The notes below the pieces were generated by a model. That model made no database searches. It saw only the letters and a list, made by a program, of their open reading frames with translations, and had not been told where the DNA came from. Shown here piece after piece: positions 15,491-23,900 of a stretch of DNA of 56,450 nt. Position numbers and translations under genes: made by a program. Origin of the DNA: CAJCBL01 sp035298965 (GTDB taxonomy: Bacteria; Verrucomicrobiota; Verrucomicrobiia; Opitutales; Opitutaceae). Position 1 is the stretch's first letter; the number at the start of each line of letters is the position of its first letter. The stretch is taken from the NCBI GenBank assembly GCA_035298965.1, contig DATGXO010000238.1:1-56450 (forward strand), given 5' to 3'.

Positions 15491-16429
15491 ATGAAATCTC
15501 CTTGGGACACGCTCAAGATCCTCGCCGATCCCACGCGCCTGCGGCTGCTGGCGCTGCTCCTGCGCGAGGAGCTCTCTGTCGCCGAGCTCCAGGAGATTCT
15601 CGACATGGCACAGTCGCGCGTTTCCTCGCAACTCTCGCTCCTGCGCCAGGCGGGCTTCGTCGCCGACCGCCGCGACGGCAAACGCGCCTACTACTCGCTC
15701 CGCCCCACGCTCGACGCGCGCCAGCTCACGTTGTTGCGGACCGCCGCCGAAGCGATCGCCGATCAGCCCGAGTCCGGCGAAGACCGCGCCAATCTCGAAC
15801 GCATCCTCGCGCGCCGTCGCCGCCAATCCGAGGAGTACTTCAACCTCGTCGCCGGCCGCCTCGGGAAAAACTATTGCCCCGGCCGCTCGTGGGAAGCCAT
15901 CGGCCACCTCGCGCTGCGCCTCGTGCCCGGCATCGTGGTCGCCGATCTCGGCGCCGGCGAAGGCCTGCTCTCGCAACTCCTCGCCCGCCGCGCCGCGCAG
16001 GTGTGGTGCGTCGACAACTCGCCCCGCATGGTCGAGGTCGGCACTGAACTCGCGCAGAAGAACGGTCTCGAAAACCTGCGCTACCTCCTCGGCGACATCG
16101 AAGCCGTGCCGCTCGGCGAGAGCAGCGTCGATCTCGCGATCCTCAGCCAGGCGCTCCATCACGCCGAGCACCCGCAGCGCGCGGTCGAGGAAGCCTTTCG
16201 CATCCTCAAACCCTCCGGCCAACTCATCGTGCTCGACCTGAAGGCCCACGATTTCGAGAAGGCGCGCGAGCTCTACGCCGACCGTTGGCTCGGCTTCAAA
16301 GAGAACGCCCTCCACGGCTTCCTGAAGAAAGCCGGTTTCACGCAGGTCGAGGTCGCCACCGTCGCACGTGAAAACGAAGCGCCTCATTTCGAGACGCTCC
16401 TCGCCGCCGGTTTCAAACCCGCGCGCTGA
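15491..16429 (+). CDS. ArsR-type regulator fused to SAM-dependent methyltransferase
   Basis: A 312-residue fusion. Residues about 5-70 are an ArsR winged helix ('LKILADPTRLRLLALLL', then 'SRVSSQLSLLRQAGFV'). Residues about 130-300 are a class I methyltransferase with the SAM motif 'VADLGAGEGLLSQLLA' and the post-motif segment 'ILSQALHHAEHPQRAVEEAF'. No metal-binding cysteine pair is seen in the HTH domain. In other phyla ArsR-methyltransferase proteins regulate methionine/SAM-cycle genes and sense SAM or S-adenosylhomocysteine; here no met gene is adjacent. The ATG at 15491 is preferred because the 13 extra residues from 15452 lie before the typical ArsR start. Confidence 0.85.
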   Translation: MKSPWDTLKILADPTRLRLLALLLREELSVAELQEILDMAQSRVSSQLSLLRQAGFVADRRDGKRAYYSLRPTLDARQLTLLRTAAEAIADQPESGEDRANLERILARRRRQSEEYFNLVAGRLGKNYCPGRSWEAIGHLALRLVPGIVVADLGAGEGLLSQLLARRAAQVWCVDNSPRMVEVGTELAQKNGLENLRYLLGDIEAVPLGESSVDLAILSQALHHAEHPQRAVEEAFRILKPSGQLIVLDLKAHDFEKARELYADRWLGFKENALHGFLKKAGFTQVEVATVARENEAPHFETLLAAGFKPAR

Positions 16430-16634
16430 GTTTCGCCGCAGTCTTCATTTCGCGGCGACAGCGGAACGCGGACGCGTTTCTCCAACGAGCAGTAACTCCC
16501 GCGCTGGCAACAGCGCCGAGAGCCCGCCATGTCGCGCCATGGCGACGGAGTTTCCCCGAAAACTGCCCTCCTGACACGGCGCTGTCAGCAGCCGCTGCTA
16601 TCGTCCGGCCCCTCAATCGAACCCGGAGAGAACC

Positions 16635-17312
16635 ATGACCGCATCCGCCCTTTGCTCCTGCGCCGCCCCGCTGCTCTCGGACACCACGCTTCCCAGCGAC
16701 CTCGCGCGCGACGGCTTTCACCTCACCACCAATCCCGTGGCCGAAGCGTTGTTCGGCGCTTGGAGCGGCGGCCATTCGCCCGCCGCACGCGCACGCGCGG
16801 TGTTGGCCTCTGCGCTCCTCGCCGACGGGCCACGCCGCGAACTCGCCGCCGATCTCGCGCTCTTCGGCCAGTTCGTCGGCTCGTGGGATCTCGCCGTGAC
16901 CACTTATTCGGAAAACGCCCCGCCGCACGAAGACAGCGGCGAATGGCATTTCGCCTGGGCGCTGGACGGCCGCGCCATCGTTGATGTTTGGGTATCCCCC
17001 GCACGCGACCACCGCGCCCGCCGCGCCGACGCCGGCGACTACGGCGTCACCATTCGCTTCTTCGATCCCGCGATCGGCGCCTGGCATTCGACTTGGCTCG
17101 GGCCCGTGCGCCGCACGGTCCGGCCGTTCATCGCGCGCGCAGTTGGAGACGAGATCGTGCTCTCCGGCTCGTTCGAGCCCGGCATCGAGACGCGCTGGAT
17201 TTTTTCGCAGATCACGCGCCACAGCTTCCACTGGCGCGCCGTGCAATCCGCCGACGACTGGCAAACCCAACGCCTCCGGCAGGAGATGCGCGCCTCTCGA
17301 CGCACCGACTGA
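16635..17312 (+). CDS. Uncharacterised protein
   Basis: A 225-residue protein I do not recognise with confidence. Residues 75-200 contain 'FGQFVGSWDLAVTTYSENA', 'EWHFAWALDGRAIVDVW' and 'TWLGPVRRTVRPFIAR', a pattern of beta strands with conserved Trp that recalls small lipocalin/calycin-like or DUF1579-type proteins. No signal peptide or membrane segment is evident; the Cys-rich 'ALCSCAAP' near the N-terminus is not in a lipobox context. A Shine-Dalgarno-like GGAGAG lies 6 bases before the ATG, unusual here. The next gene, an MBL-fold nuclease, starts 81 bases later on the same strand. Confidence 0.6.
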   Translation: MTASALCSCAAPLLSDTTLPSDLARDGFHLTTNPVAEALFGAWSGGHSPAARARAVLASALLADGPRRELAADLALFGQFVGSWDLAVTTYSENAPPHEDSGEWHFAWALDGRAIVDVWVSPARDHRARRADAGDYGVTIRFFDPAIGAWHSTWLGPVRRTVRPFIARAVGDEIVLSGSFEPGIETRWIFSQITRHSFHWRAVQSADDWQTQRLRQEMRASRRTD

Positions 17313-17393
17313 TCGCGCCGCCGTCGCCAACGCAGCGCGCGGCTCCCAGTTCGCCGTTTGACCGCGCCGCGCCGCCGCCGCATTGCTCACCGA

Positions 17394-18377
17394 ATGCCGT
17401 GGGACGTCCACCTCCGCCAAGGTCTCTACCTGCCCCAGATCGACTGGTGGCTCGACGCCCCGCGCCCGGCCGCGCGCTCCTTCATCTCCCACGCGCATTT
17501 CGATCACATGGCGCGCCACCGCCTCACGCTCTGTACGGAGGCGACCGCGCGGTTCATGCACGCCCGCCAGCCCGCGCGCCGCGAGTTGCTCACGCGTCCC
17601 TTCGACCGCCCGCACGAGATCGCTCCCGGCTGCCACATCACGTTGCTGCCGGCCGGCCACATCGCCGGCTCCGCGCAACTCCTCGCCGAGTCCGAGCACG
17701 GTCGCCTGCTCTACTCGGGCGACTTCAAGCTCCGCCCCGGCAAGGCCGCCGAGCCCTGCGCCACGCCGCGCGCCGATGTCCTGATCATGGAGACAACCTT
17801 CGGTCTGCCGAAATACCGCCTGCCGCCCGCCGAGGAAGTCGTGGCCGACATCGTGCGCTTCTGCCGGGAAACGCTCGCGAGCGGCGCGATCCCCGTGCTC
17901 TTCGGCTACAGCCTCGGCAAGGCCCAGGAGATCCTCGCCAGCCTCGCGGGGGCCGAGCTGCCGATCATGTTGCACCCGGAGATCGACCGGCTCACGCGCG
18001 TCTGCCAGCAACTCGGCTTCGCCTTTCCCGCCTATCGCGAGTTCGATGCCCTCGCCGCACCCGGCCATGTCGTGATTGCGCCGCCGCAAAGTTCCAAAGC
18101 CTGGCTCGGTCGTCTCGCCCCGCGCCGCACCGCGATGATCACCGGCTGGGCTCTCGACTCCTCCTGCAAGTACCAGACCGGCTGCGACGCCGCGTTTCCC
18201 CTCTCAGACCACGCCGATTTCCCCGAGCTGCTCGAGTTCGTCGAACGCGTGCAACCCCGCCGCGTGATCACCGTCCATGGTTTCGCCGCCGAGTTCGCGC
18301 AGACGCTCCGCTCCCGCGGGATCGACGCGCTCGCGATCGGCCGCGAAAACCAGCTCGAGCTCGGCATCGGCTTCTAG
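17394..18377 (+). CDS. Metallo-beta-lactamase-fold exonuclease (DNA ligase-associated type)
   Basis: A 327-residue MBL/beta-CASP-like protein. The metal motif HxHxDH is intact in 'SHAHFDHM' near residue 38; further metal ligands are plausible in 'AGHIAGSAQ', 'YSGDFKL' and 'SDHADF'. 'MPWDVHLRQGLYLPQIDWWLDA' and 'LFGYSLGKAQE' resemble the putative exonucleases that accompany a DNA ligase and Lhr-type helicase in bacterial repair clusters. No ligase or helicase gene is present here, so that role is tentative. The ATG at 17394 is preferred to an upstream TTG at 17358. Confidence 0.8.
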   Translation: MPWDVHLRQGLYLPQIDWWLDAPRPAARSFISHAHFDHMARHRLTLCTEATARFMHARQPARRELLTRPFDRPHEIAPGCHITLLPAGHIAGSAQLLAESEHGRLLYSGDFKLRPGKAAEPCATPRADVLIMETTFGLPKYRLPPAEEVVADIVRFCRETLASGAIPVLFGYSLGKAQEILASLAGAELPIMLHPEIDRLTRVCQQLGFAFPAYREFDALAAPGHVVIAPPQSSKAWLGRLAPRRTAMITGWALDSSCKYQTGCDAAFPLSDHADFPELLEFVERVQPRRVITVHGFAAEFAQTLRSRGIDALAIGRENQLELGIGF

Positions 18378-18404
18378 ACGCCTTGGGCCGACTGGACGCG
18401 CCGC

Positions 18405-19199
18405 TCAACCGAGCCGCTCGGTGACGAGTTCGCAGCTCACCGCCCGACGCGCCGCCTGGTCGTAGCGCACGAGCGCGCCCGAGAGACGCACGTCACCGCT
18501 CGCCACCTCGAACCGCCGCGGCATGCCGTCGACGAAACGTCCGATGACCGCCTGGATGTCGCGGCCGAGCACCGATTCGTACGGTCCGGTCATGCCGGCA
18601 TCCGTCAGGTAGGCAGTGCCCTTCGGCAGCACCGTCGCGTCCGCCGTCGGCACGTGCGTGTGGGTGCCGACCACCGCCAGCGCACGGCCGTCGAGGTACC
18701 AGCCCAGCGCGATCTTCTCCGAAGTCGCCTCCATGTGCGCCTCGACGAACACCGCGTCGCAATCCGCCGCCGACGCCTGCAACAACCGGTCCGCCGCGGC
18801 GAAGGGGCAGTCGCCCTTCAGCCCGATGAAATTACGTCCCAGAACGGTGAACACGCCGAGCCGGAAGCCGTTCTTCTCGACGATGAGCCGCTCCCGGCCG
18901 GGGCAGACCGCCGGCAGGTTCGCCGGCCGGCAAACGCGCTCGAACTGCCCGATCTCCGCCTCGAAACCCTTCTGGTCCCAGACGTGGTCCCCGAGCGTGA
19001 TGGCGTCGACTCCGCCCGCCAGCAACTCGCGCACAATCGTGCCCGTGATGCCCGCGCCGGCCGCGGAGTTCTCGGCGTTCGCGATCACGAAATCCAACGA
19101 GAGCCGCTCGCGCAGCTGCGCGACCTTATCCACCACGATGCCGCGGCCAGGCCGCCCCACGATGTCGCCGATGAAGAGAAGGGAAATCACGCGCCGCAT
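18405..19199 (-). CDS. YmdB-family metallophosphoesterase
   Basis: A 264-residue calcineurin-like phosphoesterase. 'LLFIGDIVGRPGR' at the N-terminus, 'NAENSAAGAGIT', 'EAHMEATSEK' and 'VGTHTHVPTADATVLPKG' are signature YmdB blocks. YmdB of Bacillus hydrolyses 2',3'-cAMP and affects RNA stability and biofilm choices. Here the usual 'LGNHTWD' reads 'LGDHVWD', replacing the metal-ligand Asn by Asp. The gene is convergent with the nuclease gene (27 bases between stops) and divergent from the repeat-protein gene. Confidence 0.9.
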   Translation of the reverse strand: MRRVISLLFIGDIVGRPGRGIVVDKVAQLRERLSLDFVIANAENSAAGAGITGTIVRELLAGGVDAITLGDHVWDQKGFEAEIGQFERVCRPANLPAVCPGRERLIVEKNGFRLGVFTVLGRNFIGLKGDCPFAAADRLLQASAADCDAVFVEAHMEATSEKIALGWYLDGRALAVVGTHTHVPTADATVLPKGTAYLTDAGMTGPYESVLGRDIQAVIGRFVDGMPRRFEVASGDVRLSGALVRYDQAARRAVSCELVTERLG

Positions 19200-19450
19200 T
19201 CCGCACCGCGCCGCACCCGAGCGCAAGTCGGCAGGCGTCGCGCCGCGTGCACGCTGATTCCCACACGGTCTCCTGCACCACCTCCGCTCCAGCCCGCCGG
19301 ACCCGTATCCCGCCCGCACGGCGGCCGAATTCACCGAATCCGCACCGTCGCTTCACATGGGGATCATCGTGCCGTGAGATCCTGAAGTCGGCACCTCGCC
19401 CACTCCCGCGCCGTGCGGGCCTTTCTGGCGCCGCGGCCACCCGTCTTTCC

Positions 19451-20983
19451 ATGTCGCGCCTCTCCACCCAGTCCGTCACCGCGTCCCAGCTCCGCTCCCG
19501 GCTCGTCTTCGCCAGTTGCACTCTGCTGCTCGGCATCGTCGCCGGCCTCTGCCTCCAGCACGCGCAGCGGAAGAGCGAACTGCTCGATCTCGAACGCCAG
19601 TTCGCCCTCGCCCAACGCGCCGCCGATTCCGCCGCCGTCGGCGAGATCGCGCGCCGTCTCGTCCGTCTCGACCACTCGCCCGAGCGCCTCCTCGCCGTTG
19701 CCACCGGCCAATTGCAGGCCCGCCGCTTCGACGAGCTTGAGTCCACCCTCGCCCAGCTCGAGCACGACACGCCTTACCACCGCCCATCCGTTCTGCGCCT
19801 GCGCGCCCGCGCCGCCACCGCGCAGGCCGACTGGGACACCGCCATCGCCCTCTGGGAAACTTATCTCGCCGACTGCGCCGCCACCCCCGCCGACCGCGTC
19901 GCGGCGCTCGACGAGCTCACCGCCCTGCTCGTCAACCGCGAGAAATGGCTCCGCGCCCGCGACCGCATCGACGAACGCCTCGGCTTTGCCGATGCCCCGG
20001 CCGCCCGCCTCGTCCGCGCCCACATTGCGCTCCGCCAACACGACTGGGCCGTGGTCCAGGCGGATTTCCAACACCTGAGAACCCACGCCGCCGCCGCGCC
20101 GGGCGTGAAGGAATTCCTGCCCGCTTGGGAACGTGTCGAGCGCGCCCTCACCCACCTCCACTCGTCCGATACGGCGCTCGCCACCGCGCCACATGACCTG
20201 CGTCTCCGGCTCGAGCGAGCCCTGCTCAGCGCCCGGCTCGGCCTCTGGCAAAATGCCGGCGACGATCTCCGACAAGCGGCCGAGTCCGCACCCGGCGCCC
20301 GCATGCCCGTGCTGTTCGCCGCCACGCTCGGATTGCCGCCCAGCTTCGCCGACCGACGCCCGACGGCCGATCCGGAACCGCTCGCCGCGTTGCCTTGGCT
20401 CGCCTCCTCGACCGCGCTCGCCGCGTACAGCGATGCCCGTGGCGCGCAATTGGAGGACTGGCGCCGTCTCGCCGCCCTCGAGGCCCAGATCGCGGATCAG
20501 GATTCCGCCCGCCGCCTCTCCGTCGACGACCTCCCCGCCCTCCGCGTCGAACGGGCCGAGCTGCTTTACTCGCTCGGCCACGCCGAAGCCGCCGTCCAGG
20601 AAGCGCGCACGCTCCTCAAGGCGCAGCCACAGCTCGTCGCGGCTCAGCGCGTGCTCACCCTCGCCCTTCTCGCCACCGGCGAGATCGCCGAGGCCAGCCG
20701 CGCCCTCGACCAACTCACCTCCGCGCTCACCGCGGCCGACATCACCGAGTACCCGGAACTGTCGCGCCTCACCGGGCTGGTTCGCCAAGCGCAGGGCCGT
20801 CACGCCGAGGCCGTCGATGCGCTGAGCTCGTTTCTCCTTCAACAATCCGACACCACCCGCCCCGAGATCCTCCGCGCCCGCGCCACCAGCCTGCGCCACC
20901 TGCAACGTTTCGCCGAGGCCACGCAGGATCTCGCCACCGCACAGCGCCTCGAAGCCGCCGCCACCACGGAGGATGCCTCATGA
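19451..20983 (+). CDS. Membrane-anchored TPR-like repeat protein
   Basis: A 510-residue, Ala/Leu/Arg-rich all-helical protein with one N-terminal membrane segment (about residues 17-36, 'LVFASCTLLLGIVAGLCL'). Repeats of TPR style follow: 'RAELLYSLGHAEAAVQEARTLL', 'LLATGEIAEASRALDQL', 'GLVRQAQGRHAEAVDALSSF'. Likely a periplasmic scaffold. Its TGA overlaps the ATG of the alpha-2-macroglobulin gene by four bases, so translation is coupled and a shared function is likely. No enzymatic motif. The start at 19451 gives a sensible anchor; upstream sequence is intergenic. Confidence 0.8.
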   Translation: MSRLSTQSVTASQLRSRLVFASCTLLLGIVAGLCLQHAQRKSELLDLERQFALAQRAADSAAVGEIARRLVRLDHSPERLLAVATGQLQARRFDELESTLAQLEHDTPYHRPSVLRLRARAATAQADWDTAIALWETYLADCAATPADRVAALDELTALLVNREKWLRARDRIDERLGFADAPAARLVRAHIALRQHDWAVVQADFQHLRTHAAAAPGVKEFLPAWERVERALTHLHSSDTALATAPHDLRLRLERALLSARLGLWQNAGDDLRQAAESAPGARMPVLFAATLGLPPSFADRRPTADPEPLAALPWLASSTALAAYSDARGAQLEDWRRLAALEAQIADQDSARRLSVDDLPALRVERAELLYSLGHAEAAVQEARTLLKAQPQLVAAQRVLTLALLATGEIAEASRALDQLTSALTAADITEYPELSRLTGLVRQAQGRHAEAVDALSSFLLQQSDTTRPEILRARATSLRHLQRFAEATQDLATAQRLEAAATTEDAS

Positions 20984-23900
20984 ACGAGCGCCGCCGGCTC
21001 CTGCTTCCGCTCGCCGCGTTCGTTCTCATCGCCGCGCTCGGCGGGTTCACCGGCTGCCCGAGTTCGCCGCCACAGACCACTGGTCCTGTAGCCACCGTTC
21101 CACTCCAAGCTTCGGTCACCGGCCTCACCGCGCGCGCCCTCGATCCCGATCAGGAGGACCGCGCAACGGGTTCATCGCAACCGGTCCGTCCGCTCCGCAA
21201 GAGCGACACCGTCGTCGTCTCGTTCGCGGAGCCGATGGTGCCCGCGGCCTCCCTCGACCAGCCAGCCGCCGAGCTTCCCGTCGCGCTCACGCCCGCACTG
21301 CCAGTGCGCAGCCGCTGGCGCAGCCCCACCGAACTTGAGCTCACCGTCGCTGCCGAGCCGGCTCCAGCAACTCGTTACCAACTGCTCCTCCGTTCCGGGT
21401 TGCGCGATCTCGCCGGCCGCCCGGTCTCCGCCGCCAGCTGGGGCCTGCAATGGCCCGAGGCGCTCTTCCTCGTGCGCCAGCCGTGGTCACCCTACTCCGG
21501 CACGATCCCGGCGCAGCCATCGCTCACGCTCGAGTTCAGCCACGCGGTCGCCGCCGCCGAGGTCGCGCGCACCGTCGTCTGGCGCGACGAGACTGGCCGC
21601 ACCACGCCGTGCGAGGTCACCCTCGGGCCCTCGCACGATGACCAACGAGGCACCCGCTTCACGGTCTCGCCCGCAAAGCCGTTGCCGACCGGCCATCGCT
21701 ACGAACTGCTCGTCGAAGGCACCCGCTGCGCGATCGACGGCAGCCGCCTCGCCTATGTTCACGTCTTCCCGGTCGGTCGCACCGACCCGCTCCATATCGA
21801 GTCCGTCGCCGGGTACAACCAGCCCGTGCTCGGGCCGTTCCTCGAGCTGAGATTCAACCAGCCGCTCGACGCCGCGGCGCTCTCGCTGCGCCAGTTCGTG
21901 ATCACGCCGGCCGTCGCCCACCTCCGTCTCGAGAGCGAGTGGGGCGCCGTGCGCCTCTTCGGCGACTTCGATCCCGCGCTCCGCTACCGCGTCGAAATCG
22001 CCACCGGCGTCCGCAGCCGGCGCGGTTTCCTCCTGGAGCAGGCGGAGAACTGGCACGCGCATTTCCGCGACAAGCGCCCGGCGGTGATCATCCCTCGCAG
22101 CGTCGTCACAACCAGCGCGCGTCAGGGGCTCACACTCGACCTCGTGCAGGTCAACACCGCGCCGCTCCATTGGCGCCTCGCCCGCGTGCCCATCGATTCG
22201 ATGCAGGCCGTGCGCACCCGGCTCGACGAATACCGCACGATCGACGACACCCGCCGCCAACCCGCCACCGGCGAGAACCCGCTCGCCCAGACCGAGCTGC
22301 TCGTGCCCGCGCTGCACCTGCCCGTGGTCGCCGAAGGCGATTTCGACGCCGCCACCGCCGACCGCGAGGTGCCGCGCAATGTGTCCTTCGCCCCCGACCG
22401 CCTGCCGGAAGGCATCTACCTCTTCGAGATCGCCGGCTCCACCGCCGACAGCCGCCTCGCCGGCAACCGCGTGCTCGTCCTCATGAACCGCGAGTTCTTC
22501 GTCTGGAAAACCACCGCCGACGGTCTCCTTGCGCGCCTCTTCGACATCGTCACCGGCGATCCGGTGCCGCAGGCCGATATCCAGCTTCTCGCCGCCAACG
22601 GCAAACAACTCGGCCGCGCCACCACCGACGCCACCGGCCAGGCCCAACTCCCCGATACGCAGGCCGACGACGGCCCGGCGCTCGTCGTCGTGCGCCGTGG
22701 CGATTCGGTCTCCGCCCACTTCGTCGACCTCGGCGGCGGGTTACCGTCGCGCCATCACCGGTACTATTTCGAAGACGATCGCGAGGGCGGCGACGATTCC
22801 ACCGTCTCGCCCGAGCCGCTGCGCCAGTGGTTGTTCTCCGACCGCGGCATCTACCGGCCCGGTGAGACGCTCCGGGTGAAGGGCATCGTGCGCACCGTGC
22901 GCGACGGCCAGCTCGCCCTACCCGAGTCCGGCCGCTCCGTCGTTTGGCAACTCGTCCGCATCGCGCGCAACGAATCCGTGCTCACCGGCGAGACCTCGCT
23001 CAACGAACTCGGAGGCTGGGAGGAGGCGATCGCGCTGCCCGCCACGCTTCCAATCGGCAACTACGAACTGCGCGCGCTCGGCGCCAGTTGCCCGGTGAAG
23101 ATCGACGAGTTCCGCGCGCCGCCCTTCGCCGCCGAGGCCGCGAGCCTCGCCGCGACCGATCCAACCGAAAGCCGCGTGCGCGTGCTCTCCCGCTATTTCC
23201 ACGGCGCCCCGAACGCCCGCGCCGCCGTGCGCTGGCGCGCGGTCTGGACGTCGTTCACGCCCAACAGCGCCAGCCCCGACGAGGACTCCGACCGCTGGTT
23301 CTCCACGGGCGACTGGTGCTCGCCCGAACGCGAGCTCACGCGCCCCCGCTGGACCGCCGATTCCGCCGAGGAGAACCGCGGCGAGGATGAGACCGTTAGC
23401 CGCGTCTTCGAGGGCACAGCGCTGCTCGATGCCGACGGCGTCGCCGAACTTTCGAGTCATCAACCGTTCCCCGCCGCACACCGGCTCGCCGCGGCCCACG
23501 TCACCTGGGAAATCTCCGTGGTCGCGCCCGACGGCCAGACCGTCGCCATCGAAGACGACCGGGTCGTCCCCGTCGCGCCCGCCCAGCCGGCGGTTGCGCT
23601 CTCCGCAGGCAAGGACACCGCCTCCGTCGACCTCGATGCGACCGCCCTCTCGCTCGATGGCCAACCGCTCGCCGGCATTGCGCTGCAGGTCGAGCTCTAC
23701 CACGTCGCCGAGAAGAGCGTGCGCGAACACGTCTCGCGCCGCGTCGTACGCTACCGCAACACGCCGCTCTTCACCAAGGTCGCCACGCGCACCGTGGCCG
23801 CGCCGTTCCGCGAAACGATCCCGGTCGCCGAGACCGGCCGTTACGTCGCCGTGGTCTCGCTCTCCGGCGTCGCCAACTCGCCGCGCGCCAGCACCGACAC

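Noticed and set aside
20395..20979. N-terminal extension of the alpha-2-macroglobulin frame
   Set aside because: Overlaps the TPR gene out of frame; the lipoprotein signal starts at 20980 with an ATGA overlap and an SD motif.
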